Source: Craspedostauros australis (lineage: Eukaryota > Bacillariophyta > Bacillariophyceae > Mastogloiales > Achnanthaceae). From it: a stretch of 64,000 nucleotides of DNA. The stretch is taken from contig JAMXDE010000020.1 in assembly GCA_026770025.1 (NCBI GenBank), forward strand, positions 682,001 through 746,000. Direction: 5' to 3'. The notes below the pieces were generated by a model. It saw nothing but the letters and a program-made list of their open reading frames with translations, was not told the origin of the DNA and searched no databases. This document shows positions 46,632 through 57,040 of this stretch, piece by piece. Both the position numbers and the translations under genes were made by a program. Position 1 is the stretch's first letter. Each line of letters starts with the position of its first letter.

Positions 46632-49600
46632 TCATTGGACACGGCTTCTCCGCAAGTCAAATTCATCGACGTCGTCAATGGTCGGACCCCAAGGAGCTTG
46701 TCTATCGTGGCTGCTGCGACGATCATTGGAATCAGAAGTGCCATCGTCGCCGTCTTCGTTTGGAGGAGCGCTGTTGGATCTCAGAGGCTTTGGCCAGCGC
46801 TGCCTGCCTGTCTCCTTTCGTTCCTGGCTTTGATGCCGTTGGCGCTCATGCGCTTGCTGCTGTTGCGTCGGTCGCTGTCGCTGATGTTGATGTTGATATT
46901 GCTGATGGTGGCGTTCTTGTGGCTGCGCCTGTTGAGGTTGCTGTTGAGGTTGCTGTTGTTGATGAGTCGGTCGCTGCCAATCGTAATCTTGTTGTGTATT
47001 CTGCGGCTGCTGTTCCCGTTGGTTTTGCCCCTGCTGAGGGGGGACCGTGGCTGCGAATGTCCCAGTTGTCTGATCTGCCTCGGGCGAGTTCCGGTACTCT
47101 TTTTCAGGTTCTGTCTCCGGTACTTGCGCATTCGCCTGCTCGGCGTGAAGGCTCATAGATGGAGGTGTGCCAGACAAGGCAGCATTGGTTTGCGCTTCTT
47201 CAATATCGTCTCCATTTGCTTCGCCCGATACTTCGGCGTCGACGGTCATTGCGACCTGTACTTCAGGTTCCGGCAAAGTCAGCATGCGTGGAGGTCGTTG
47301 AAAATTGTATCGCGGTTGCAAATTAGGCTTGGGCGCGACAGATATTTCAACATCGCTGTCGACACCAGCCATGCCTCTCTTCTTTCGCCGTCGGAGGAAA
47401 GTGGGCACTGGCAGCTCGAATGGTGTCCACACCGTCTTGACGGTCATGATTTCCATCCTCTGCGGTAGCACAGGGCGGAAGAGCTTGGAGAACACCCTGT
47501 TCTGCCAACCAGGAATGACCTGGCTTTCGCCGCCAAGCAATGCCATCACGCCATGGTGCGCAACGGTTTGGGCGGACTTGACATAAAAGGGGATGTGCCA
47601 GCACAGCGCTCTCTGCGTATTGCTCCGTGCCCGGAACTGGGTGCTCACGGGGCCAGGAACCAAGCATGTCACGCCCACGCCATAGGGCTCCATCTCGTTG
47701 CCAAGGGAGCGCGAAAGCGACAGTCCGAAGGCCTTGGTCGCGCCGTACAAGGCGCACTTTGGAGACGCCGACGCGAGACCGGCCATGGATGACAGCATCA
47801 GGATACGCCCTCGTCTCTGCTCCTTCATGTCCTTTCCATACAGCTGGGCCAATTTGCTGTATGTGAGAGTGTTGACTGTGACCATGCGGTTGATCTCGTC
47901 AACCGGCATATCCACGGCGTCGCCTTCCCCGCCAATTCCTGCGTTGTTGACGAGAATGTCCACACAAAGTCCCGCTCCGGTCGTGGCCTGGTGGATTTTT
48001 TCGGCTGAATTCGGATCCGATAGATCAGCCTCCAAGACGCAACATCGCACTCCGTAGCATGCTTCCAGATCGTACGCCAGTGACGTCAATCGATCGACGT
48101 CTCGTGCAACAAGTATCAGCGGCACCTCCCACCGTGCCAATTCGACAGCTATGGCCCGCCCGATACCTTGAGAAGCACCAGTGACGAGTGCGTAATTGGG
48201 CTTTTCTTCTTGCAGATACTCCGATTGTTGTTGCTGCTGCTGTTGCTGCTTCTGCTGTTGGTTTGACAGCCTCTTTCTGGCGTTGTTTGCTTGATGCGCT
48301 GACCGGCGTTTCAGTGCTTGCAGTGCAACCAGTTCATCAAACACCGACAGCCGATGGATTTTGGCGATCTCACGCTTGCGAGCGGATCGGACGCGGCGCA
48401 TCTGCGCAATGGTGTTGTGGAGAGTCCTTGCATTTGGTGATTTTTCGTACAGCATCGACAGCGGTTTCCGCAACTTGGGATAGCCGTTGGAACCTGACGA
48501 GTCAGTGTCGCCATCACTGCTGCCGTTGCGTCTGTCGTTTGCGCTGGCGTTGATGCCGTTGATGCCGCTGTCGTGTTGTGATTGCTCGATTGATTCCAAG
48601 GCCTCAATCTCTGGTTCCGGCACATCTTCCGGCAAAGGAGGCGGGAGAAAAACCTGCCAGACGCCACGCGATGGCAGCCCAGGCAGCGGCGCAAGGATGC
48701 GCTTGCGATGCACCTCCATGTGAGCCCAGCTCGTGATCGCCATGCCCAATCCAGCCAGCGCCACATTGCGCGCGAACGGATCCGAAACCAACGGAATGAT
48801 GCGCTTTGCCAGTGCCTCTCCGCCTGCCTCTGATGCTCCGGTCACGACGCGCGATGGAATGGTCGCCAGCAACATGAATGGCGGAGCGGCCGGGGGCATG
48901 TGGTACCACAGCTGGCTGCCGACCTGCTGGCACTGACGAAGCCCGATCCTGGCACGCTGTTGGAAATAGGCCCAGAACAGCGCCGCGGTGCTCGGGTAGA
49001 CAGACGAAGGCCTCGTGTCGGTCGCATCAGACGCGTTTGCCTTCTCATTGGACTTGTCGTTCACGTCGCTGAGCAGCGAGAATGGCCATGGCGGCCACAT
49101 CTTCACCCGGCTCACCAGCTGCACATCATCATTGTTGCAGCACGAAGTTCCGATACCTTGCATTCGTCTCCTGCTGACGCCATCGATGCTGACAGTGACT
49201 TCGTCCGCGCTGCCATCAAGACTGTCATTGCCACTTGATCCCGCGCTCATATCGATGCGCCGACGCATGCAAGCGTCCAGGAAGCGCGAATCGACAGCAC
49301 CTCCATCGAGTCCGCCACCATCGCAGTCATCAGCCTTGCTGATATCGTTTCTTCCACCTGCTTGTTGCGTTGATGATCCTACGAGTACATTCTCGAGGAG
49401 ACCAGAATCCACAGCGGCTGATCGAGAATACAGTTGGAGTTGTGTGCGCTGGTCATGTTTTTGATCTTGATCTTGCCCGGGCTGTGGGAACTGGAATGGT
49501 GAGATCTGCGACTGCTGTTCCTGCTTCGGCTCTTGCTTTCGTCTTGTGACCGCTGAATTCCAAGCACTGTTGGGATGAGCCCATTCGGACAATGCCCTTG

Positions 49601-49715
49601 CGCAGTGCGATGCTGCCAGGACTGCGAACAGCACGGCCAACATCGTAAGCCGCAACGGTTTCAGCTTCGGTGTTCTGAGTTGTGCTTGCTTCATTCCATT
49701 CGCTTCGAATCCCAT
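46632..49715 (-). CDS. Short-chain dehydrogenase/reductase with long disordered arms
   Basis: One exon of about 1027 residues from the ATG at 49715. A hydrophobic segment near residues 23-40 (LTMLAVLFAVLAASHCARA) suggests a signal peptide or anchor. About 400 poorly conserved residues follow, including a glutamine run coded by CAG/CAA (about 48213-48270). The SDR domain spans roughly residues 515-760: ALVTGASQGIGRAIA (TGxxxGxG), LILVARD, LEADLSD, LVNNAGIGGEGD (NAG), ILMLSSMAG (catalytic Ser) and LYGATKAF (YxxxK). The closest type I recall is the ER 17-beta-hydroxysteroid dehydrogenase/3-ketoacyl reductase group. The last 270 residues are Gln/Pro/Asn-rich. Normal SDRs have 250-350 residues, so the arms are unusual. 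Substrate unknown. Confidence 0.82.
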   Translation of the reverse strand: MGFEANGMKQAQLRTPKLKPLRLTMLAVLFAVLAASHCARALSEWAHPNSAWNSAVTRRKQEPKQEQQSQISPFQFPQPGQDQDQKHDQRTQLQLYSRSAAVDSGLLENVLVGSSTQQAGGRNDISKADDCDGGGLDGGAVDSRFLDACMRRRIDMSAGSSGNDSLDGSADEVTVSIDGVSRRRMQGIGTSCCNNDDVQLVSRVKMWPPWPFSLLSDVNDKSNEKANASDATDTRPSSVYPSTAALFWAYFQQRARIGLRQCQQVGSQLWYHMPPAAPPFMLLATIPSRVVTGASEAGGEALAKRIIPLVSDPFARNVALAGLGMAITSWAHMEVHRKRILAPLPGLPSRGVWQVFLPPPLPEDVPEPEIEALESIEQSQHDSGINGINASANDRRNGSSDGDTDSSGSNGYPKLRKPLSMLYEKSPNARTLHNTIAQMRRVRSARKREIAKIHRLSVFDELVALQALKRRSAHQANNARKRLSNQQQKQQQQQQQQSEYLQEEKPNYALVTGASQGIGRAIAVELARWEVPLILVARDVDRLTSLAYDLEACYGVRCCVLEADLSDPNSAEKIHQATTGAGLCVDILVNNAGIGGEGDAVDMPVDEINRMVTVNTLTYSKLAQLYGKDMKEQRRGRILMLSSMAGLASASPKCALYGATKAFGLSLSRSLGNEMEPYGVGVTCLVPGPVSTQFRARSNTQRALCWHIPFYVKSAQTVAHHGVMALLGGESQVIPGWQNRVFSKLFRPVLPQRMEIMTVKTVWTPFELPVPTFLRRRKKRGMAGVDSDVEISVAPKPNLQPRYNFQRPPRMLTLPEPEVQVAMTVDAEVSGEANGDDIEEAQTNAALSGTPPSMSLHAEQANAQVPETEPEKEYRNSPEADQTTGTFAATVPPQQGQNQREQQPQNTQQDYDWQRPTHQQQQPQQQPQQAQPQERHHQQYQHQHQRQRPTQQQQAHERQRHQSQERKETGRQRWPKPLRSNSAPPNEDGDDGTSDSNDRRSSHDRQAPWGPTIDDVDEFDLRRSRVQ

Positions 49716-50378
49716 CACTGCGCCAATGATTCGCACGAGGACGAGAACGAGTACTCTTGGAGCAGCAACCTCTTTTCGCAAGTGCTTGAGCTGCCGTCTC
49801 TCTGTTTCGCTGAGTTGCCTCCGCGTTGTTCTGTTGAATGTTGAATGTTGACTATTGAATGTTGAATGTCGAGCGTGGATTTTGTTGTGTGTCCGTGGAA
49901 GTTGTTTCTCTCGGACTTGTTGGCATCCCCTTTGGCAAATCTTGATTGGATTGATGTGTGGTGGATGTTCGCGTTCTCTGTTGGCTGTGTTCTTGCGATC
50001 CCTTCGACTCCCGTGGTTGCGCATCTTTTGTGTTGCTTGCGCTGGTCGTGACAGGCACGGGCAGACCGTCGCAGGTTTCCGCAGTCGCGATCATGCCCAT
50101 CACTTGTCGAGGGTAGAGCACTCTTCTCGAATTTTTTCTTACGGAAGGCATCGAGGCAGCTCCAAGTCGAGGGCAGCACAGGTATAATACATACTCATAA
50201 CGCAACAAGAGGTGTTTCAATGAAGCCCATCGCTATACGGAACCACTTTGCTCATAAAATGCATACCCGCCAAAGCGATGGGTCAATGATTATTGTCATC
50301 TGATCTTTCTGCGGAAACTATTATAGTTTGACAACATGGCATAGAACGGCCCCTGTGTACAGCGAGCACATCGGACAG
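49716..50378. other. Intergenic
   Basis: About 660 bp, 5' flank of the dehydrogenase and 3' flank of the thioesterase gene. A small tandem ATTGAATGTTGA repeat lies near 49830-49870. No gene is supported. Confidence 0.5.
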
Positions 50379-51273
50379 TCACTTCCTCGGTTTCATCTTG
50401 GTAAGGTCGTCTTCCGTCGCAGATTGCCGAAAGGCTTCATCAAGCTTTTCAAAAGCTGACCGCATTTGGCCCACCGAGGCAGGCGTCTCCGTTGGCGATC
50501 CTTGTGCGATGGAATCAATAAAATCCGCATCGTATCCGTGGTCCTTCAGCAGCTCGCGCGGATCGATCACCTCCCTATCTTTCACGGCGACGCCCTGCAG
50601 CAACACCTGTCCACGTATGCGGTTGTTGGCCTCTTCCGGATAGCGGAAGTTTTGAAATCTGTTCCAACAATCACAAGATATCATCGGTGACGCATTCGAG
50701 TACGAAGCATCATGAGTGGGTGGATGAATACGTGGATGCGTGAGCACATGAGTGAGGCCACGAACGTATGCAAAGTATGGAGCACTCAGGTTGAGCCAAC
50801 ATAGCAGCTTTCACAGAAGTGGCATCCAAGATATGGTGGAGTGCGAGTGAAATGCGACGAACAAGTGCTCTTCCAGCATGACGCGCAAAGCGCAAACAAA
50901 CACCGGCGACTTACATCCACAAATTGCGCTCGTCCAATGCACCCACGTAGGATTCCACGACAAACTTGCGAAAGAGTGGCCGCAGCTCCTGGCGGTAGCG
51001 AATGGCGGCAGCGGAGACAACCAGGTGCGTGTCTCGTTCCAACGCGGTTTTGAGCAACCCATTTTCGGACATCAGCTCCCATCTCGCGTACTCCGCGTGC
51101 GATAGGAACGCCGCGTGGTTCATGTGACCGAGGTAATCGACGTCGACAATGCCAACCCTCGCCGTGTAGGTGTGCGCGTTTGCGTGTCCCAAACCCAGAA
51201 GCTTGGATCCTCCGGTGCGCTGGTAGCCACGGGCGATGGATGTCAACACGCGAGGGATGTGAATTGGTGCCAT
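50379..51273 (-). CDS. 4HBT hot-dog thioesterase-like protein (THEM6-like), two exons
   Basis: Exons 51273-50915 and 50658-50379 (donor GTAAGT, acceptor CAG) give about 212 residues. The hot-dog core begins with ARVGIVDVDYLGHMNHAAFLSHAEYARWE, where Asp and His/Asn take the usual D..GH.N..RY.. place of the 4-hydroxybenzoyl-CoA thioesterase family. AAIRYRQELRPL and KFVVESYVG follow, and across the intron FQNFRYPEE and RIRGQVLLQGVAV. This fits the THEM6/Tmp-like subgroup. A short N-terminus with Arg and Ile may be a mitochondrial signal, but this is weak. The true substrate is unknown; acyl-CoA is the family default. The C-terminal 60 residues form a charged helical tail. Confidence 0.83.
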
Positions 51274-52261
51274 GACGGAATGCTGCGATGTCGCTTGAGT
51301 GTAGAGTGAGTGTTTCCCGATTCTTTGGTGTGCGTGTTGCTGAATGTGTGTGTGTGTGTGGTTGGGTATGTGGTTGGGTATGCGTGTTGTTGACTACTCC
51401 ATGAGGTATCGAATGCAAGTGATCGAAAGCGAAAAAGTGATAAGGTGAGACAGCGGACTTGTTTTGGGGGAATGGTCAGAGCGATTGTCACGTCAGCCGT
51501 CAGCCGTCTTCCGCTTGACGATGGCAGCGCTGGTAGCGGTGGTCTTGACTGCTGTCACTTTGAAGTCTTGCATCAAAATGGTCTTGACAGCATCGCGGCA
51601 ACATCATCGCTCCAGCACGCAGCAGTGACGCCGACATGAGGAGGAGGAGATGGAGCTGCAGCGCTACATGGCGATGACGACACTTGCATCCGCGCCCCCA
51701 ACATCCGATGCGGCGCAGTCGCAGCAAAGGAACGATCCGCGCAACGAAAGAAGGCTCGAGATTGTCCCAGCCGACATCTTGGTTGATGTGGATGGTTCCA
51801 GGAAGGTCTCTGCAACGCAGAAATGGGAGCGTCGATGGTTTTGGTAGCGATGTATCATCGGATTCTTGATGTCTGTTGTCAACGAGCACAAACGAGAACT
51901 GCGTTCGCGTTGACCCATGATGTGACGAATGATGACGTGGACGACAACGTCGATGCACAATTCGTCAGCAGAAAAGCGAAGCGTGATGACCGCAACAAAC
52001 CGAAGTGTCACCATCCGTATCCACGATCGAGCGGGCGAGTGTGGTGTTACTGACACACAACTCAAGAACATCACGAGGACACGGACGACAACGCAAGAGG
52101 AAGAAAATCAATCACAGCAACCACGCCAACATCTTCATCCTCATTTTCGTGGGATACTTCAACCCTTGTGGGTTCCTGTTTGGTGCAATCTGATCGATTG
52201 CATTGTTGAAGGAAGACATCACACGGACCTCAATTTTAGATGCAGCACTTGGGGTCAAAAC
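51274..52261. other. Intergenic between divergent genes
   Basis: About 990 bp. A short (GT)n run lies at 51343-51361. No gene is supported on either strand. Confidence 0.5.
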
Positions 52262-54036
52262 ATGCAGCTGCAGCCGCCTCCGAAGATTGATCGCCCTTCT
52301 TCCTCCGGCGGTCATATTAGTACTCGCACACTGGCACTGGCCATCGCAGTTGCTGTGGCAATGGTGATGACGACGATGATGATGCCGTTGCGGCATTCGA
52401 TTCTCCCAGTTGCGCATGGGTTCACCCACCAAGCCAGGGCCTACTCCCGACCTTTCCACAGGCAGCGTCACAATCTCCAACTGCGCCAACCTACCAAATC
52501 ATCTCATCGTCATGGTAGTGTCGGTGGTGCGACTCGACGCATGGCTTCCCTTCCTCACGATAGCAGCCTCAATGGCCAGGTGAACGGCAACAACATGGAC
52601 GATGCTCCCAAGACGGCCACGACATTACCCAACATCCCGGCCAATGCCCACAGAGTCGTATTCATGAGGCACGGTGAATCCGAGTTCAACAATGCCAATA
52701 TCTTCACGGGGTGGTGTGATGTTGCGTTGACAAGGCGCGGTACGTTGACGCATACTGCTCGCTGTATTGGTCGAATGGCACTGCACTGCACTCAATAGCG
52801 AAGTGTTGTGCTTCGCAACAGTGTCATGACTGACGCACAAGCAGGTGATTTCTTTGGAATCACATTCCAACATGCTATGCTGATACTCGCCGTACTCATG
52901 CCCGTACCTGATCCACCGTTCAATTGCTCCCATTGCGTTCTTTGGGCATCGCACGAATCGTGCACACTCGTGTCGTGCACTGCAACAACCCATCTCTCAC
53001 CGATCCGCCCACAAAAGGTGTCGTTGAGGCCATCGAGGCAGGACAGGTATTTCGGTCGCATGGTCTGGTGTTCCAAAGATGTTATACATCCTTGCTGACC
53101 CGATCCATCGTGACTGCGCACCGTGCCCTCGAGGCTGCCGGCGTGTCGTACACTCCGCTGGAGTACGAGTGGAGGCTGAACGAGCGGCACTACGGCGCCC
53201 TGCAGGGATTGTCGAAGGAGCGCACGGCCGTACGTTTGGGTAGGGAACGGGTGATGCGGTGGCGACGTTCCTTCGAGGGTCGGCCGCCACTGATGGCAAG
53301 CGAGCATCCGCACCATGATACGATCAACAACGACCCGCGATACTCAACTTTGGAGAGCGTACCGCTGGGCGAGTCGTTGCAAGATTGTCAGGAACGCGTC
53401 GTGGATGCGTGGAAGGGCATCTTGAACGATTTGAAGTCCAGAAATCCTGCGTCGAATGATGAAGAGCAGCAGCGGCAAACGACAACGCAGACGCTTGGTA
53501 CGGACGACCGCTACACGCTGGTGGTTGCACATGCCAACTCCTTGCGTGCTCTCGTGATGCATCTGGATGACATCGCCGCGGATCGGATCGAATCGTTGAA
53601 CATCCCGACAGCAATCCCATTCTACTACGATATCGATCTGAGAACCGGAGAGGTCCTGAATGCCAACAGGTCCGGCTTTGGACAGCAGCAGCAGCAGTCG
53701 TTGGACGATGTGCCAGGAGTTGGCAAATTTCGCGGTATCTACATCAGCGATGAACGCAAGAAACGAAGCTTCTTGGAACGCCGCCGTGCCGCCAATGACC
53801 CCTGGCTGTGGGCTTTGCATGACCATCAGGTGGACGCTTCCATGTTGGCAGAGGATGGAACCAATGTCAGGAGTGGTAGCGGTAACGATGTTCCAGGAAT
53901 CGTCAGTGGCAGCAACAATGATGACAGTATTGACAACAACTCCCTCGATGGATTGGACGGTTTGAATGGATTGGAAGAGGAAGCACGGCAGAATACGCAG
54001 ATGTTCAGCAACCTGAAAGGTAACTTGTTGAGTTAG
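52262..54036 (+). CDS. PGAM: Cofactor-dependent phosphoglycerate mutase, plastid-type leader, two exons
   Basis: Exons 52262-52739 and 53018-54036 (GTACGT donor, AAG acceptor) give about 498 residues. A hydrophobic segment (LALAIAVAVAMVM, residues 25-37) leads to PVAHG/FTHQARAYSR, with Phe at the likely cleavage point, as in red-lineage plastid leaders. The enzyme has VVFMRHGESEFNNANIFTGW (phosphohistidine), RLNERHYGALQG (catalytic Glu), RWRRSF, GESLQDC and LVVAHANSLRALV (second active His). It interconverts 3- and 2-phosphoglycerate with a 2,3-bisphosphoglycerate cofactor. After the usual end it continues about 120 residues, the last part Asn/Asp/Ser-rich with repeated LDGL; normal enzymes are about 250 residues. 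The intron falls right after the LTRRG loop. Confidence 0.9.
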
Positions 54037-55168
54037 TGATTGCACCGATGGACACGAGAAGAGATTGTGCATCGCCTTTGGAGCAGTAGAATACACACAC
54101 ACTCTCTTGCAGAGTACAGATGGGACATCTTGGTAGACACAAGCTTCGTGGGCGATGTTCAACCATGATCATGATCATCATCGGTCATGCAGTGCTCCTA
54201 TGAGCTCTGGCTCCTACGACATGAAAGAAATGCCTCCTTTCATTTCGATCGAAACTTCTCTAGTCTACAGTTTGACCAAGAGTCTACGAGTCCCGCAAAT
54301 TTGATAGGAGTGATTGAAACGTCATTCAATCACGCAAAGTTTGGACGGCGATGCCGGAGCGCTTCCCACGCTCGCGCGTGAAAGGGCTTTTCACGCCTGA
54401 CATGCTTGCCACATGGTTCGGTGGACACCAAGTTTGGATGTGCCCTTCCGTTTTCAACTCGTACATTTTGTTGTATCCACGTATGTCTTGGTACTCATGC
54501 TACGCAAACTTGGATGACATTCGGGATTGACATAGGGCGATGTGGAAGGAAACGGAGAAAGGAACAATGATGACTTCGTCACAGCGAGGATGACACCCGA
54601 TTCAGGGCGGGCCTTGTGCACGATGGCTGCGCCAAAAATCGCGTCCGACGCGCTTCTCTTGGTGGGGGTTGGAGGGCGTAAAACGAATGGAAACGTGAAG
54701 AACGACAGAGAGGCAGCGAGGCAGAGAGGCGGAAAGAAAAGTGAGGAGAGGGTTCTATCCGAAATCACGTAACGACAGCGATGTGACGCGCATAGATAGG
54801 AGGGGAGGGGAGAACATCAACAGCGACTGTGCATGCAGGCGTAGCAGAAACGGTGATGGTGAGAAGCCCCGAAATCATCAAAGTGTTCATGGCAGCCACC
54901 CAACGAAGGTGGAAGAAGGTGCAAAAGCAAATTCAAGGCAGAGCACACATGCACAAGGGCACAGGCAAAGAGAGAGAGAGAGAGAGAGAGCAACGCATCA
55001 AGGGAGAAGAACACAAGCAACGAGAAGCGCAGACAGAACGACAAAACAGAGGAAGCCCAACCGCTCTCTCATTCAATCGGCATCATCCATTCTGACAACG
55101 CAACACCTCCACTCCATCCAACTTCACTCCACTTCATTGCGCTGCACGCCACCACACTGAATCAGACC
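54037..55168. other. Intergenic, 1.1 kb
   Basis: Ends in the GA-rich 5' flank of the TPR gene. Small open frames (for example 54454-54768 on the minus strand) have no support. Confidence 0.5.
54969..54990 (+). repeat. (GA)n microsatellite
   Basis: Eleven GA units about 180 bp upstream of the TPR gene start. Confidence 0.9.
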
Positions 55169-56260
55169 ATGCTGGAAGTCGAAGCAACCGCACCAAGGTC
55201 TCCAATGGCCGCATCCACAGCCACGTCATCGTTGAGCGATCTGCTGAGGTCCTCCGGGGTGAGCTCGCACTCCAGCGCCCCGTTTCTGCGAGAGGACGAG
55301 GACGATGATGACAACGAGATCGTGCTGTTCGGCGATCCGGCAGAGCACGAGGAGGAGGAGCTCAACTTCGGCCGCGGCTACGGCTTCGACTACCAATACG
55401 ACTCCGGCTTCTACTACAGCGACGTCCAAGGCAGCGATGATGCTGACAACCAGGGCGAGGTGGCTTCCTACGCATCGGGAGGATCATCGACGGGGTCTGC
55501 CTCTGCGGGGGTGGAGACCAACCGACCGGGCTACACGCGCGGAGAGCTCGCTCAGACCGTGACCTTCGTGCACTCCAACAAGGATGCTGAGACCGGGGAC
55601 TTCATCCAAGAGCGGAAGCCGCTCTCGTGGTGCCTGGAGCAGAACAAGTGCGAGCAGGTGGAGCCCGGTGTCTGGGCTGGTGCCTGGTACTTCACGTACC
55701 TCTTCGGAAAGCACCAGGGCGAACGGGCCTGGGCGGAGGCCAAGAACACGCGCCTGGTCAAGGAGAGCTTCGGCAAGGCGCAGAAGGTGGACAGCGACAC
55801 CATGGATCAGATGCTGCAGGCCAAGGCCAAGGGAAATCGCGCCTTCAGCCGCGGACAGCACAAGACCGCGCTTGACAGCTACCTCGCGGCGGAGAAGCTC
55901 ATGGGCGGCGACGTCGCCGGCATGTACCTAGTGCCCAACCAGCGCGCCGAGCTCGTCAAGATCCTGTCCAACCAGGCCGAGTGCTACCTGCGAATGAACA
56001 AGTACGAATCCGCGCTGCTGCAATCGACGGCAGCGCTCAAGCTCGACAAGACGCACAAGAAGAGCATCCTGAGGCGCGCCAAGGCGCTCTTCCATGGGTG
56101 CAAGCAGGAGGGGGCCTTCCATGATGTCATCGCCACGCAGATCATGGATGATCTCAAGTCCATCCTGGATGATCAGAACGAAAATCAGAATGCTGAAGCC
56201 CTGGACTTGATGAGGCAGATCAGCACCAGTCCCATCGATGGAAAGACACCGACAGCCTAA
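55169..56260 (+). CDS. TPR-repeat protein
   Basis: An intronless 363-residue protein; the start ATG has A at -3 (ACC-ATG). Residues 1-110 are acidic and Ser/Gly/Tyr-rich (DEDDDDNEI, GRGYGFDYQYDSGFYY). A mixed segment around residues 110-200 (WCLEQNKCEQVEPGVWAG) may be a small folded domain. From about 210 to 310 there are tetratricopeptide motifs: QAKAKGNRAFSRGQHKTALD, then ILSNQAECYLRMNKYESALL with a following helix KSILRRAKALF. This arrangement resembles co-chaperone-type TPR domains, but the two-carboxylate-clamp residues cannot be judged by eye. Cytosolic protein-binding role inferred. Confidence 0.8.
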   Translation: MLEVEATAPRSPMAASTATSSLSDLLRSSGVSSHSSAPFLREDEDDDDNEIVLFGDPAEHEEEELNFGRGYGFDYQYDSGFYYSDVQGSDDADNQGEVASYASGGSSTGSASAGVETNRPGYTRGELAQTVTFVHSNKDAETGDFIQERKPLSWCLEQNKCEQVEPGVWAGAWYFTYLFGKHQGERAWAEAKNTRLVKESFGKAQKVDSDTMDQMLQAKAKGNRAFSRGQHKTALDSYLAAEKLMGGDVAGMYLVPNQRAELVKILSNQAECYLRMNKYESALLQSTAALKLDKTHKKSILRRAKALFHGCKQEGAFHDVIATQIMDDLKSILDDQNENQNAEALDLMRQISTSPIDGKTPTA

Positions 56261-57040
56261 GCACAGACCGACAAAGATCGAGGCGACGTACCGACCCACG
56301 CGCGATTTAGAGTCAGCAACACCAGGCTCAACCGCCAACAACAACAACGACGACGACGGATGCATCGAATGGCATCTTGTGTCATTGATCTTCTTGCATT
56401 GCCTGAGAATCATTCGTTGATTTCATATGAAGACTCTCTGCAGATTGGCGACTGCCACTTCTCAGCCAACAACAAACAAAATCTCACTGCCAACTCCGTG
56501 GCGCCAGCACGACAAGGCATTGCTTTGCCTTGCGCAACACGCACATGGCCATGCGTTTCGCAGAAAACTCCTGCCGGCAAACAAATGGCGAGAAGTGCGC
56601 CATGAGACGCGGGAGCACGGACGGCGGAAAGCAAGGCTCCTTTCCACGAAAGCAAGCCCAACCACAAAAAGAGAGCATGAAGGATTGAATCGTTCCATGC
56701 TCTCCATTGCACCAACGCAAGAAAACGGCCACATCCACCGTTGCTTGCGCTGTTCACAACAACTTCCAGGGAGCCACCATCGTCCCATCAAGCTCACGGG
56801 GACGAACTCAAGAATCCAATTGTATTTTGCATACTACATACGTCGATCAACACTATCGACGCACACACTCTCTCGTTCTCTACCAATAGAGAGAGAGAGA
56901 GAGAGAGAGAGAGAATCAACCATAACTCTACGAAACTCAACTCCAGCCTGTCATGTTCGATTGCATGCTCGTACTAGTCGAGTAGAACACTATGTTCCTA
57001 TCCCCGCTGTTCCTTACTGAGATTAGATGAGTGTCGAAAC
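56261..57040. other. Intergenic between convergent genes
   Basis: 3' flanks; includes a second (GA)n run at 56889-56914. No gene is supported. Confidence 0.5.
56889..56914 (+). repeat. (GA)n microsatellite
   Basis: Thirteen GA units in the 3' flank of the TPR gene. Confidence 0.9.
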
